48,779 nucleotides of DNA from Caulobacteraceae bacterium (lineage in GTDB: Bacteria; Pseudomonadota; Alphaproteobacteria; Caulobacterales; Caulobacteraceae). The stretch is taken from positions 1 through 48,779 of the forward strand of contig JARLIQ010000019.1 of assembly GCA_031291645.1 (NCBI GenBank), given 5' to 3'. A program made the position numbers and the translations under genes. Numbering within the stretch: the first letter of the stretch is position 1; each line of letters starts with the position of its first letter. This document shows, in pieces, positions 30,041-42,860 of this stretch. The notes under the pieces are model-generated. The model did no database searches. It was given only the letters and a program-made list of their open reading frames with translations, and had not been told where the DNA came from.

Positions 30041-30711
30041 CCCGCCGGCGCCTCCTCGGGCTTCGGCGCATTGGGCAGGCTCTTGATCGGCTTGCCGGCC
30101 GAGCCGTCATAGAGCGCCGGGTCGGTCAGGGTCTGCGCCCCGCCCGCAGGCTCCGACGAATGGCGGCCGGCGTAGGACCCCGGCTTCGGCGCCTCGCCCG
30201 CGGCGAAGTCGTCGATGATCTTGGCCAGGCTCTCGGCCGTCAGATCCTCGTAGTAGTAGTCGTTGATCTGGGCCATCGGCGCGTTGCAGCAGGCGCCCAG
30301 GCACTCGACCTCTTCCCAGCTGAACTTGCCGTCCGCGCTCGGATGGTTCTTCGGGCCGATCTTGTCCTTGCAGACCTTCATCAGCTCGCCCGCCCCGCGC
30401 AGCATGCAGGGGGTGGTGCCACAGACCTGGATCAGGGCGGTGGTCCCGACCGGCTCCAGCTGGAACATGGTGTAGAAGGTCGCGACCTCCAGCACGCGGA
30501 TGACCGGCATCGACAGCAGCTCGGCGATGGCGCGCAGGGCCGGCTCGGAGACCCAGCCCTCCTGCTTCTGAACCAGCCACAGGATCGGGATCACGGCCGA
30601 TTGCTGACGGCCCGGCGGATACTTGGCGATCCACCAGCGGGCCTTCTCCAGGGTCGCCTCGGAGAAGGTGAAGGAAGCCGGCTGTTCCTTGGCGAGACGG
30701 CGGACGGACAT
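30037..30711 (-). CDS. nuoE: NADH-quinone oxidoreductase subunit E
   Basis: A 224-residue thioredoxin-like subunit carrying [2Fe-2S] cluster N1a. Ligands are CGTTPC (C-x4-C) and CLGAC (C-x3-C). A proline/alanine-rich tail of about 45 residues follows the core, as is common in alphaproteobacteria. The start at 30711 shares one base with the nuoD stop. Confidence 0.94.
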   Translation of the reverse strand: MSVRRLAKEQPASFTFSEATLEKARWWIAKYPPGRQQSAVIPILWLVQKQEGWVSEPALRAIAELLSMPVIRVLEVATFYTMFQLEPVGTTALIQVCGTTPCMLRGAGELMKVCKDKIGPKNHPSADGKFSWEEVECLGACCNAPMAQINDYYYEDLTAESLAKIIDDFAAGEAPKPGSYAGRHSSEPAGGAQTLTDPALYDGSAGKPIKSLPNAPKPEEAPAG

Positions 30712-31937
30712 TAGCGGTCGATCTCCCCGAACACGATATCGAGCGAGCCCAGCACGGCGGAGACGTCGGCCAGCATGTGGCCGCGGTTCATCCAGTCCAT
30801 CGCCGCCAGGTGCGGGAAGCCCGGCGCGCGGATCTTGCAGCGGTACGGCTTGTTGGAACCGTCGGAGACCACATAGACGCCGAACTCGCCCTTGGGCGCC
30901 TCGACCGGGGCGTAGACCTCGCCCGGCGGGGTGTGCAGGCCCTCGGTGTAGAGCTTGAAGTGGTGGATCAGCGCTTCCATCGAGCGCTTCATCTCGCCGC
31001 GGCGGGGCGGAGCCACCTTGGCGTCCTCGGTCAGCACCGGCCCGGGCGTCTTGCGCAGGCGCTCGACGCACTGGTGGATGATCCGGGTCGACTGGCGCAT
31101 CTCCTCGACGCGGCAGAGGTAGCGGTCGTAGCAATCGCCGTTCTTGCCGAGCGGGATGTCGAACTCCAGCTCGTCGTAGCATTCGTAGGGCTGGTTGCGC
31201 CGAAGGTCCCAGGCGATGCCCGAGCCGCGCACCATCACCCCGGAGAAGCCCCAGGCCAGGGCCTCGTCGCGGGTCACCACGCCGATGTCGACGTTGCGCT
31301 GCTTGAAGATGCGGTTGCCGGTGATCAGGCTCTCGATGTCGTCCACCACCTTGGGGAAGTGGGTGGCCCAGGCGTCGATGTCCTCGATCAGTTCCGGCGG
31401 CAGGTCCTGGTGCACGCCGCCCGGACGGAAGTAGTTGGAGTGCAGCCGGGCGCCGCAGGCCCGCTCGTAGAACACCATCAGCTTCTCGCGCTCCTCGAAG
31501 CCCCACAAAGGCGGGGTGAGCGCGCCGACGTCCATCGCCTGGGTGGTGACGTTCAGCAGGTGGTTGAGGATGCGGCCGATCTCGCAATAGAGCACGCGGA
31601 TCAGCTGGGCCCGGTAGGGCGCCTCGATCTTGGCCAGCTTCTCGATGCTCAGGCAGAAGGCGTGCTCCTGGTTCATCGGCGCGACGTAGTCGAGCCGGTC
31701 CAGGTAAGGGATGTTCTGGAGGTAGGTGCGCGCCTCCATCAGCTTCTCGGTGCCGCGGTGCAGCAGGCCGATGTGCGGGTCGACGCGCTCGACCACCTCC
31801 CCGTCCAGCTCGAGCACCAGGCGCAGGACCCCGTGCGCGGCCGGGTGCTGGGGCCCGAAGTTGATCGAGAACTTGCGGTCGTGCTCGGTCAGCGCCGACT
31901 CGGACAGTTCAGGAACCGGATGCAGGTCGTCGGCCAT
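30711..31937 (-). CDS. nuoD: NADH-quinone oxidoreductase subunit D
   Basis: A 408-residue 49-kDa-type subunit forming the quinone site with Nuo[21 protein letters not shown] carries the conserved His of the quinone pocket, and [14 protein letters not shown] and [17 protein letters not shown] are typical. It is separate from nuoC, unlike the fused form in enterobacteria. It overlaps nuoC by one base. Confidence 0.95.
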   Translation of the reverse strand: MADDLHPVPELSESALTEHDRKFSINFGPQHPAAHGVLRLVLELDGEVVERVDPHIGLLHRGTEKLMEARTYLQNIPYLDRLDYVAPMNQEHAFCLSIEKLAKIEAPYRAQLIRVLYCEIGRILNHLLNVTTQAMDVGALTPPLWGFEEREKLMVFYERACGARLHSNYFRPGGVHQDLPPELIEDIDAWATHFPKVVDDIESLITGNRIFKQRNVDIGVVTRDEALAWGFSGVMVRGSGIAWDLRRNQPYECYDELEFDIPLGKNGDCYDRYLCRVEEMRQSTRIIHQCVERLRKTPGPVLTEDAKVAPPRRGEMKRSMEALIHHFKLYTEGLHTPPGEVYAPVEAPKGEFGVYVVSDGSNKPYRCKIRAPGFPHLAAMDWMNRGHMLADVSAVLGSLDIVFGEIDR

Positions 31938-32554
31938 CACTTCGCCTCCGCCTTTTCGTCGCCCGGCAGGGCGTACTGGGCGCCTTCCCACGGCGAGAGG
32001 AAATCGAACGCCCGAAACTCGGTGATCTTCACCGGCTCATAGACCACGCGCTTCTGCTGGTCGTCGTAGCGGACCTCGACGTAGCCGGTCATCGGGAAAT
32101 CCTTGCGCAGCGGATAGCCCTGGAAGCCGTAGTCGGTCAGCAGCCGCCGCAGGTCCGGGTGGCCGTCGAAGAAGATGCCGTACATGTCGAACGCCTCGCG
32201 CTCGAACCAGTCGGCGCAGGGATAGACGCTGGTGATCGTGGGAACCGCGCTGGCTTCGTCGGTCTGGACCTTGACCCGCACGCGCCGGTTCTTGGTCAGC
32301 GACAACAGGTGGTAGACCACGTCGAACCGCTTGGCCCGCTCAGGGTAGTCGACGCCGCACAGGTCGATCAGCTGCTGGAACCGCAGCGCCGGATCGTCCC
32401 GCAGGGCCGCCAGCACCGCGACGATCCGCTCCGCGTCGACCAGGACGTTCAGTTCGCCGTGGGCGACCTCCGTCCCCTGCACCGCCGGTCCGCCCGCGGC
32501 CTTGATCGCTTCGCCGAGCTCGGCGAGCGCCTCGTCGGAAACGGTGAAGTTCAT
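31937..32554 (-). CDS. nuoC: NADH-quinone oxidoreductase subunit C
   Basis: A 205-residue 30-kDa-type subunit that supports the NuoB/NuoD interface. [20 protein letters not shown] followed by [19 protein letters not shown] is the family signature. ATG 32554 overlaps the nuoB end by four bases. Confidence 0.94.
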   Translation of the reverse strand: MNFTVSDEALAELGEAIKAAGGPAVQGTEVAHGELNVLVDAERIVAVLAALRDDPALRFQQLIDLCGVDYPERAKRFDVVYHLLSLTKNRRVRVKVQTDEASAVPTITSVYPCADWFEREAFDMYGIFFDGHPDLRRLLTDYGFQGYPLRKDFPMTGYVEVRYDDQQKRVVYEPVKITEFRAFDFLSPWEGAQYALPGDEKAEAK

Positions 32555-33111
32555 CGCTCGATCGACCCCGTCCGACGGATCTTCTTCTGCAGCTGCAGCA
32601 CGCCATAAACCAGGGCCTCGGCGGTCGGCGGACAGCCCGGGACATAGATGTCGACCGGCACGACGCGGTCGCAGCCGCGCACCACCGAATAGCTGAAATA
32701 GTAGTAGCCCCCGCCGTTGGCGCACGAGCCCATGGAGATGACGTACCGCGGCTCCGGCATCTGGTCGTAGACCTTGCGCAGGGCCGGCGCCATCTTGTTG
32801 GTCAAGGTGCCGGCGACGATCATCACGTCCGACTGGCGGGGGCTGCCGCGGGGGGCGAAGCCGAATCGCTCCAGGTCGTAGCGCGGCATCGAGGCCTGCA
32901 TCATCTCGACCGCGCAGCAGGCCAGACCGAAGGTCATCCACATCAGCGAGCCCGTGCGGGCCCAGGTGATCAGGTCGTCCGCCGCGGCGGTGATGAAGCC
33001 CTTGTCGGCTAGGGCGTTCGAAACCCCATCGAAATAGGGATCGTGAAGCTTGGGATCATAGCCCTCGACCGCGGCGCGGCCGGCCGAGCCGGCGGGGACG
33101 ATCACTCCCAT
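32551..33111 (-). CDS. nuoB: NADH-quinone oxidoreductase subunit B
   Basis: A 186-residue subunit that binds the terminal [4Fe-4S] cluster N2. Tandem cysteines in [10 protein letters not shown], plus GSCANGGG and PGCPPTAE, give the four ligands. The start [20 protein letters not shown] overlaps nuoA by ten bases. Confidence 0.95.
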   Translation of the reverse strand: MGVIVPAGSAGRAAVEGYDPKLHDPYFDGVSNALADKGFITAAADDLITWARTGSLMWMTFGLACCAVEMMQASMPRYDLERFGFAPRGSPRQSDVMIVAGTLTNKMAPALRKVYDQMPEPRYVISMGSCANGGGYYYFSYSVVRGCDRVVPVDIYVPGCPPTAEALVYGVLQLQKKIRRTGSIER

Positions 33112-33479
33112 TCCAGGGCGCCTTTCTTCCATTCGTAGATGAAGCCCACGGTCAGCACGCCCAGGAAACACATCATCGACCAGAACGAGAACACCTGGGC
33201 GGCGTGCGGCAGCTTCATCAGCGACACGGCCCAGGGGAACAGGAAGGCCACTTCGAGGTCGAAGATGATGAAGAGGATCGAGACCAGATAGAAGCGGACG
33301 TCGAACTTCATCCGCGCGTCGTCGAAGGCGTTGAAGCCGCATTCGTAGGCGGAGGTCTTTTCCGGGTCGGGCGATTTGGGCGCCAGCACCGCCGCAGCGA
33401 TGATGAAGCCGACGCCGAGGGCGGCCGCCAGCCCGAAGAAAATCACGATCGGCAGGTACTGAAGTAGAAAGGCGTTCAT
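33102..33479 (-). CDS. nuoA: NADH-quinone oxidoreductase subunit A
   Basis: A 125-residue membrane subunit with three helices and the family loop [20 protein letters not shown] with its conserved Cys. [20 protein letters not shown]-type helix motifs are present. It is the first gene of the operon; ATG 33479 ([15 protein letters not shown]) is chosen because upstream codons in frame encode nothing family-like. A promoter match lies at 33514-33542. Confidence 0.95.
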   Translation of the reverse strand: MNAFLLQYLPIVIFFGLAAALGVGFIIAAAVLAPKSPDPEKTSAYECGFNAFDDARMKFDVRFYLVSILFIIFDLEVAFLFPWAVSLMKLPHAAQVFSFWSMMCFLGVLTVGFIYEWKKGALEWE

Positions 33480-33513
33480 TTGGGCCCCGGGGAGGCGGGC
33501 TAGAGTCGCGGGC

Positions 33514-33542
33514 GTTGTAGACCATGGCGCGGCGCGGTTCAA
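33514..33542 (-). promoter_or_regulatory. Putative promoter of the nuo operon
   Basis: On the minus strand TTGAAC (33542-33537), then 15 bases, then TCTACAAC (33521-33514), seven of eight matches to the Caulobacter housekeeping -10 GCTANAWC. The -10 ends 34 bases before the nuoA ATG. Motif match only. Confidence 0.45.
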
Positions 33543-33623
33543 ACCTCGCTTGGGGGGCGCCTCGCCCTTCCCTCGCATCCGCCTCGCCAGCGCACAAGCT
33601 TGTGGGAACAAGGCGCACGCCAG

Positions 33624-33653
33624 TTGACACGGCAAGCCTGCCCGACCTATGTC
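33624..33653 (+). promoter_or_regulatory. Putative promoter of tRNA-Asp
   Basis: A perfect TTGACA (33624-33629) and TATGTC (33648-33653), 18 bases apart, with the tRNA starting 35 bases beyond the -10. Confidence 0.4.
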
Positions 33654-33688
33654 ACCCGCCTCACGCGCCGGCGCTTCGCCGGACGTAC

Positions 33689-33765
<77 letters not shown>

Positions 33766-33903
33766 TTCGCCGCAAAGGGCGATGGCGCCCCTTCCCTCCA
33801 GATTTTCTAAGCGTGACCGCGACGGACGCTGCGTTTGCGCCCGGCGCGATTGCGCCTAGGGTTCGGCCGCGAAGCCGAGGGCTCGATCAAGAAGGACGCG
33901 AAG

Positions 33904-35193
33904 ATGGCCAACCACCCCGAAACCCTCGTCCTGCACGCCGGCTGGCGGGCGGACCCCACGACCGGCGCGGTGGCGGTGCCGATCTACCAGACCACCTCCT
34001 ACCAGTTCCGCGACACCCAGCACGCCGCCGACCTGTTCGCCCTCAAGGAGCTGGGCAACATCTATACGCGGATCATGAACCCGACGGTGGACGTGCTCGA
34101 ACAGCGCATCGCGGCGCTGGAGGGCGGCGTGGGCGCCCTGGGCGTGGCGTCGGGCCAGGCGGCCTCCGCCCTCTCCCTGCAGAACCTGGCGCGGGCCGGC
34201 GACAACGTGGTCAGCTCGACCGACCTCTACGGCGGCACCTGGAACCTGTTCGCCAACACCCTCAAGGACCAGGGGATCGAGGTGCGGTTCGTCGATCCGG
34301 CCGACCCTGAGGCGTTTCGACGCGCCAGCGACGCGCGCACCCGCGCCTACTACGCCGAGACCCTGCCCAATCCCAAGCTGAGGGTCTTCCCGATCGCCGA
34401 GGTCGCCGCGATCGGGCGCGAGCTGGGCATCCCCCTGATCGTCGACAACACCGCCGCCCCGATCCTGGTCCGCCCGCTCGATCACGGCGCGGCGATCGTG
34501 GTCTATTCGACCACCAAGTTCATCGGCGGCCACGGCACCTCGATCGGCGGCATGATCGTCGACGGCGGCAATTTCGACTGGGAGGCGCACGCCGACCGGT
34601 TCCCCACCCTGAACCAGCCCGACCCCAGCTATCACGGGGCGGTGTGGACTGAGGCGGTCAAGCCGCTCGGTCCGATCGCCTATCTGATCCGGGCCCGCAC
34701 GGTGCTGCTGCGCGACCTCGGCGCCGCGCTCTCGCCGTTCAACGCCTTCCAGATCCTGCAGGGGCTCGAGACCCTGCCCCTGCGCATCGAGCGCCACTGC
34801 GACAACGCCCAGGCGGTGGTCGAATTCCTCAAGACCCGGTCCGACGTGGTCCGAATCATCCATCCCTCGGTGCAGACCGGCGCGGACCGCGCGCTGGCCG
34901 ACCGCTATCTCAAGGGCCGATTCGGCGGACTGGTCGGCTTCGAGCTGGCGGGCGGGGTCACGGCGGGCCGGCGCTTCATCGACGCGCTGAAGCTGTTCTA
35001 TCACGTCGCCAACATCGGCGACGCGCGCAGCCTGGCGATCCACCCGGCCTCCACCACCCACTCCCAGCTCTCGCCCGAGGACCAGCTCGCGACCGGGGTG
35101 TCGGAGGGCTACGTGCGGCTGTCGATCGGCCTGGAGCACATCAGCGACATCACCGCCGACCTCGCCCAGGCGCTGGACGCGGCGAAGGGCTAG
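33904..35193 (+). CDS. O-acetylhomoserine sulfhydrylase / Cys-Met metabolism PLP enzyme
   Basis: A 429-residue fold-type I PLP enzyme. HAGWRADPTTGAVAVPIYQT, the PLP-phosphate region SGQAASALSL, Asp181 (VDNTAA) and the Schiff-base Lys205 (STTKFIGGHGTSIGG) identify the Cys/Met metabolism family. Length and the GGNFDW insert favour O-acetylhomoserine aminocarboxypropyltransferase (MetY-type), which makes homocysteine from O-acetylhomoserine and sulfide; cystathionine-type activity is the alternative. ATG 33904 has AAGAAGGA upstream. Its end overlaps the convergent glycosyltransferase by four bases. Confidence 0.87.
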   Translation: MANHPETLVLHAGWRADPTTGAVAVPIYQTTSYQFRDTQHAADLFALKELGNIYTRIMNPTVDVLEQRIAALEGGVGALGVASGQAASALSLQNLARAGDNVVSSTDLYGGTWNLFANTLKDQGIEVRFVDPADPEAFRRASDARTRAYYAETLPNPKLRVFPIAEVAAIGRELGIPLIVDNTAAPILVRPLDHGAAIVVYSTTKFIGGHGTSIGGMIVDGGNFDWEAHADRFPTLNQPDPSYHGAVWTEAVKPLGPIAYLIRARTVLLRDLGAALSPFNAFQILQGLETLPLRIERHCDNAQAVVEFLKTRSDVVRIIHPSVQTGADRALADRYLKGRFGGLVGFELAGGVTAGRRFIDALKLFYHVANIGDARSLAIHPASTTHSQLSPEDQLATGVSEGYVRLSIGLEHISDITADLAQALDAAKG

Positions 35194-36401
35194 CGGACGG
35201 CCGCCTCGTCCGAGGCCAGGAAGCTCATGTCGCCCGTGAGGCCGGCGTAGATCTCGGTCAGCCGGCCGAACACCCGGTCCCAACCGTGGCGGGTCACCGC
35301 GCGCACGCGGGCCTCGGCGCCGACGGCGGCCAGGTCGCGGGCGAACAGCGCCTCGATCGCCTCGGCGAAGGGCCCGACGGCCGAGCGGGCGGCCAGCACG
35401 CCGACCTGCTCGTCGACGGTCTCGGCGAGCCCGCCCGAGGCCACGCCCACCACCGGCAGGCCGCAGGCCATGGCCTCCAGGGTGATCAGGCCGAACGGCT
35501 CGGCGTCATTGGCGTGGACGAAGGCGTCGCAGCTGGCCAGGAGCCGGGCGAGCCCAGCCGGCTCCTTCTCGTAGGGCAGGCAGACCACGTTCGGCGCGGT
35601 GGCCAGCGCCCCCGGCCCCGCCCCCACCAGCAGCAAGGTGTAGGGATCGCCGAGCTGGCCTGCGGCCTCCACCAGCACGTCGATCTTCTTCTCCCGCGCC
35701 GGCCGGCCGGCGAACACCAGCAGCCGCCGGTCGGGCGTCAGGCCGAGCTGGCGGCGAAGCGCATCGCGGTCCGCACGCAGGGGATTGAAGGTCGCCACGT
35801 CCACGCCCAACGTCAGGGCGATCGCCCCGTCCACCCCGGCCTCGCCAAGGCGGTCGGCGATATAGCGGCTGGGCGCCAGCACCTGGTCGAACTGGTTGTA
35901 GATTCGCGCCCAGCGCCGCCGGACCGGCTTTTCCGCCCATTCGCCGAAATGCAGGGCCGCGAGGGCCGCGAGATCGGTGTGGCAGAAGCCCACTACCGGA
36001 ACCCCCAGCTTATCGCCGGCCCGCAGCGCGGCCAGGCCGGGCGTGTACGGATCGCCCGCCTCGATCACCGTCGGGCGGCGGCGAATCAGTCGCTTCATCC
36101 AGGCGGTCTTGGAGGCCGGCCAGCGGTAGCCGTCGCCGAACGGCAGGGGCGCCGTGTAGATCGACCACAGGCCGGCGCCGTCATAGCCGTCGGCCGCGCC
36201 GGGCACGACCAGGCTGTGGCGCACCTGCGGCCGATGGATCGCAAGCCAGGCCCGCTTGGCCGAGAGATAGCGCTTCACCCCGCCGCTGCGGGGCGCATAG
36301 AGCATGGTGGTGTCGACCAGGCGCGCGCCATTGCCTCGCGCAACCGACGCCCGCGACGACAACGCCGCGGGTCTACCCAACCATCCGCCTTCTGAAAGCA
36401 T
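35190..36401 (-). CDS. Glycosyltransferase family 4 (GT-B)
   Basis: A 403-residue cytoplasmic or membrane-associated glycosyltransferase. The N-terminal Rossmann half starts ARLVDTTMLYAPRSGGVKRY, which requires the start at or near ATG 36401. The C-terminal half has LLVFAGRPAREKKIDVL and the E-x7-E motif EPFGLITLEAMACGLPVVG. Nucleotide-sugar and acceptor are unknown. No polysaccharide cluster surrounds it. Confidence 0.82.
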   Translation of the reverse strand: MLSEGGWLGRPAALSSRASVARGNGARLVDTTMLYAPRSGGVKRYLSAKRAWLAIHRPQVRHSLVVPGAADGYDGAGLWSIYTAPLPFGDGYRWPASKTAWMKRLIRRRPTVIEAGDPYTPGLAALRAGDKLGVPVVGFCHTDLAALAALHFGEWAEKPVRRRWARIYNQFDQVLAPSRYIADRLGEAGVDGAIALTLGVDVATFNPLRADRDALRRQLGLTPDRRLLVFAGRPAREKKIDVLVEAAGQLGDPYTLLLVGAGPGALATAPNVVCLPYEKEPAGLARLLASCDAFVHANDAEPFGLITLEAMACGLPVVGVASGGLAETVDEQVGVLAARSAVGPFAEAIEALFARDLAAVGAEARVRAVTRHGWDRVFGRLTEIYAGLTGDMSFLASDEAAVR

Positions 36402-36553
36402 GCCGCCGCCTTTGAAGACCCCTCCGCACCATAGACCGACTGTGACGGTTGAGGGAATACGGTGCGCGTTTCCACCGCGTTTTCCGATATTTGGCGGCCC
36501 ACGGCAGCCTCGATCCCCGCCGATGCACGCAGTCGGCGAGGACGGCGGCCGAT

Positions 36554-36955
36554 TCAGGGCGTGGGCGTATCCAGCGGCTCGCCTTTGCGCACGACCCAGA
36601 CGACGACCAGCTTCACCCCGTTGGGACCGCTGCGCACCGTGTGCCAGGCGCCGGGCGCGAGCTTGTAGGATTGGCCGGCCTTGAGCGCCAGCGGGGGCCG
36701 GCCGTCGACGACGATGGTCCCCCTGCCCTGCACCACATAGCCGCCCTCGGGACCGGGGTGGCTCTGGCGGCCGGTGACGGCGTTGGGGCCCAGTTCGGAC
36801 GTCCCGATCACCGTCTCGTAATCGCTTCCCGGCACATCGAAGGACTGGAGCAGCGCCCGTTTGAGCGCCTGCGGCTGTTGCGCCTGGACGGGCCCGGCGA
36901 ACGCCATGGCCATGACGGCGCCGGCCGCCATCCAGGTGGAGATCGATCCGTGCAT
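36554..36955 (-). CDS. Periplasmic cupin-domain protein
   Basis: A 133-residue protein with a signal peptide (MHGSISTWMAAGAVMAMAFA, cleavage near GPVQAQ). The remainder is one cupin barrel: HPGPEGGYVVQGRGTIVVDG and AGQSYKLAPGAWHTVRSG match the two cupin motifs, with His and Glu metal-ligand candidates. ATG 36955 is chosen since it gives a clean signal peptide. Role unknown. Confidence 0.75.
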   Translation of the reverse strand: MHGSISTWMAAGAVMAMAFAGPVQAQQPQALKRALLQSFDVPGSDYETVIGTSELGPNAVTGRQSHPGPEGGYVVQGRGTIVVDGRPPLALKAGQSYKLAPGAWHTVRSGPNGVKLVVVWVVRKGEPLDTPTP

Positions 36956-37045
36956 GATGGCCTCCCATGAGTTCATCCTGGGCGCATCAAAGCGCAGATC
37001 GGACTGGAAGGGTTTGACCTGGGGTAATTTCGCCGCGGAGGCGCG

Positions 37046-37122
37046 TGGTGGGCGGCGAGGGGTTCGAACCCCCGACCTTCTGGGTGTAAACCAGACGCTC
37101 TGACCAGCTGAGCTAGCCGCCC
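37046..37122 (-). tRNA. tRNA-Val (TAC)
   Basis: A 77-nt tRNA with encoded CCA. The acceptor stem GGGCGGC/GCCGCCC is perfect; the anticodon stem-loop CTGG-TTTACAC-CCAG gives TAC. The T-arm GGGGGTTCGAACCCC is standard. Confidence 0.95.
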
Positions 37123-37144
37123 GGACCGCGCCCTATAGCACACG

Positions 37145-37174
37145 AAAAAAGGGCGGGCGCTACAGCGCCCGCCC
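37145..37174 (-). terminator. Intrinsic terminator of hup
   Basis: A perfect 10-bp stem (37151-37160 with 37165-37174) with a TACA loop, followed on the minus strand by six T (37150-37145), 25 bases after the HU stop codon. Confidence 0.85.
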
Positions 37175-37199
37175 CTCTTGGGCGCCCGTAACTCTCCCC

Positions 37200-37475
37200 T
37201 TAGTTCAGGGCGCTCTTCAAACCTTCGCCGACCCGGAACCGGGCGGTCTTGGAGGCCGGCCGTTTGACCGTCTCGCCGGTGCGCGGATTGCGCGCCGTCC
37301 CGGCCGCACGTTCGACCGGCAGGAAGCTGCCGAAACCCACAAGCCGGACCTCATGGCCGGCCTTCAAAGAATCCGTCACCGAACCAAGGAACGCCTCCAG
37401 AGCGTCCTTCGCCTGGTTCTTATTCAGCCCTGCCTTTTCCGCGATCGCGGAAACCAGTTCGGCCTTGGTGGTCAT
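37200..37475 (-). CDS. hup: HU family DNA-binding protein
   Basis: A 91-residue nucleoid protein that binds and bends DNA as a dimer. MTTKAELVSAIAEKAGLNKN gives the helical dimer part; VGFGSFLPVERAAGTARNPR followed by TGETV is the DNA-binding arm with the conserved RNPxTG. It sits downstream of lon, the common alphaproteobacterial order clpP-clpX-lon-hup. Confidence 0.95.
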   Translation of the reverse strand: MTTKAELVSAIAEKAGLNKNQAKDALEAFLGSVTDSLKAGHEVRLVGFGSFLPVERAAGTARNPRTGETVKRPASKTARFRVGEGLKSALN

Positions 37476-37567
37476 TGATGTCTCCCAACCCTTTCAGCGG
37501 CTGCGATTCTCGTTCGCTTGGCCTGAAGCCGAAGATCATGAGGCGTCAAAAAGCACGGCGTCAACAA

Positions 37568-37596
37568 GAGCGGCGCGGGGAAGCCCCGCGCCGCTC
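37568..37596 (-). terminator. Hairpin terminator downstream of lon
   Basis: A perfect 13-bp GC-rich stem (37568-37580 with 37584-37596) with a 3-base loop, 24 bases after the lon stop. The following minus-strand sequence TTGTTGACG is only weakly T-rich, so read-through to hup is possible. Confidence 0.6.
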
Positions 37597-37619
37597 AAAT
37601 AAACGCTGATAATCTTGGA

Positions 37620-40031
<2,412 letters not shown>

Positions 40032-40149
40032 CGATACTCTCCTGGACCGCCGCCTCCTGACGCACGGCCGTATTCGGGCCGCGGTCACTCGACGATGCGC
40101 CGAGTCGGACGACCCAACCGCCCAACAGGGCCGGTTTGTTCATCCATTT

Positions 40150-40177
40150 ATGTGGACGCTTTCGCACGGTGTTCAAG
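40150..40177 (-). promoter_or_regulatory. Putative RpoH (heat-shock) promoter of lon
   Basis: CTTGAA (40177-40172) and CCACAT (40155-40150) on the minus strand are 16 bases apart, resembling the alphaproteobacterial sigma-32 pattern. The -10 is about 120 bases before the lon ATG. lon is a standard member of this regulon. Confidence 0.4.
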
Positions 40178-40293
40178 CGAGGGCGTTGCGCGCTGTCAAA
40201 TGAACGTCAAAAACCAGCCCTGGCGGTGTTTTCGCTCCCAACCGCGTAACATTCAGGCGAGCATGCCCGGCAGATCGCCAAATGCCGGCGCAA

Positions 40294-40339
40294 CCGGCCC
40301 CTGCGGGCCGGGCGGAGAGCCCGCGACGCGTGGTCGCGG
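40294..40339 (-). other. Paired hairpins between clpX and lon
   Basis: Two perfect 7-bp stems, CCGGCCC/GGGCCGG with a 4-base loop (40294-40311) and CCGCGAC/GTCGCGG (40321-40339), follow the clpX stop within the 320-base clpX-lon gap. There are no T-tracts, so they may be Rho-dependent or processing structures. Apart from these and the lon promoter, I see no gene in 40032-40351. Confidence 0.4.
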
Positions 40340-40351
40340 CGGCGGGCCCGG

Positions 40352-41617
<1,266 letters not shown>

Positions 41618-41836
41618 GATCGCTCTCACTCTTTGGCGGCGTCGCCGCCTGGATCCGCCGGCGCCGCCTCCGCTCCGCGCATTCCTGCCGGACTAAGCAG
41701 GATACGCGCCGCGGGTTGTCTAATCCTTGACATTCCCCGATCCGCCGCCCGATCACAAGGGCCTCAAGCGCTTCAGGGGGCATACAAGTTGAAACGCCCG
41801 ATTTTTGGCGCCGCCTCCGTGTCCAGGCCGCAATAG

Positions 41837-42475
41837 ATGGGGGACATGGACGACCTGCGCCAGGGCGAGCTGTTTTACCGCCCGATCGTCGCCTTCGATT
41901 TCGACGGAACCTTGACCACCCGGGACAGCTACACGGCCTTCCTGGCCTGGCGCGCCGGGCCATTGGCCTATGCGGCGGGGCTGGCGCGGCTTGCGCCGGC
42001 GGTCGTCTCCTATCTGATGCGGCCGGACCGGGGGCGGCTAAAGGCCGCGGCGACGCGCCAGTTCCTGGCCGGCGCGTCGCGGAGCGAGATCGAGGCCGAG
42101 GCACGCCGATTCGCCGAACGCCACGCCCGCACCCTGTTCCGGCCCGACGCGATCCGCGCCTGGAAGCGATGGCAGGCGCGCAACGCCCGGCTGGTGATCG
42201 TGACCGCCTCGCCGGAGCTGACCGTCGCCCCGTTCGCCCGGGGCCTCGGCGCCAGCGCCCTGATCGGCACCCGCCTGGCGCTGGACGAGACCGACCGCGT
42301 CACGGGAGATTTCATCGGCGAGAACTGCCGCGGGCACGAGAAGGTGCGGCGGCTGCGCGAGCTGTTCGGCGAGGATGTCCGGCTCGAAGCCGCCTATGGC
42401 GACACCGACGGCGACCTCGAAATGCTCGCCCTGGCCGAGGAGAAGGGATTTAAGGTGTTCCAGGGAACGCCCTGA
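41837..42475 (+). CDS. cicA: CicA-like HAD-IB phosphotransferase
   Basis: A 212-residue HAD subclass IB protein. FDFDGTLT gives Asp21, Asp23 and Thr25; IVTASPELTV is motif II, HEKV the motif III lysine and YGDTDGDLEML motif IV, so all catalytic residues are present. A protein of this family, CicA, is encoded between clpP and clpX in Caulobacter crescentus and its dosage affects growth and cell shape; I use the symbol on position and family. Divergent from clpX. Starts at 41837 and 41846 are both possible. Confidence 0.82.
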   Translation: MGDMDDLRQGELFYRPIVAFDFDGTLTTRDSYTAFLAWRAGPLAYAAGLARLAPAVVSYLMRPDRGRLKAAATRQFLAGASRSEIEAEARRFAERHARTLFRPDAIRAWKRWQARNARLVIVTASPELTVAPFARGLGASALIGTRLALDETDRVTGDFIGENCRGHEKVRRLRELFGEDVRLEAAYGDTDGDLEMLALAEEKGFKVFQGTP

Positions 42476-42483
42476 AGGCCACC

Positions 42484-42747
42484 ATGAAACACGCCGGCGC
42501 CGCCGCCCTGGACCAGCTCGAACCTCTTCTGGCCGAGATCCGCGCGATCGCTGGCCTCAAGGAGAAGAGCCGCGGGGTCTTCTACCGGAACTCCCGCGCC
42601 TTCCTGCATTTCCACGAGGACCCGTCGGGCCTGTTCGCCGACGTGCGCACGGCCGACGGATCGGACTTCGAGCGGCTGAGGGTTGACGACACCGAGGGCG
42701 CGCGCTCGCTGGTCGAGCGGGCGCTGGCCCGTTCCGCCAAGGCCTAG
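42484..42747 (+). CDS. Small conserved hypothetical protein
   Basis: An 87-residue soluble protein, MKHAGAAALDQLEPLLAEIR at the start, then a short beta-rich centre (GVFYRNSRAFLHFHEDPSGL). It resembles small proteins with an SRAFLHFHED-type core that are common in alphaproteobacteria, function unknown. It begins eight bases after cicA and is probably cotranscribed with it. Confidence 0.7.
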   Translation: MKHAGAAALDQLEPLLAEIRAIAGLKEKSRGVFYRNSRAFLHFHEDPSGLFADVRTADGSDFERLRVDDTEGARSLVERALARSAKA

Positions 42748-42860
42748 GAGCTGTGGTTACGATAAGCGTCGACAGAACCTAGAGCGGGCGGGAGGTCCGC
42801 GCATCCGGAAGGCGAGGAGCGCGGCATCAGGCCGTGCGGGCTGCGGGCGGAAAATATGGG

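Noticed and set aside
41727-41765. TTGACA in the clpX-cicA gap as a cicA promoter
   Set aside because: No acceptable -10 at a standard distance, so I did not list it.
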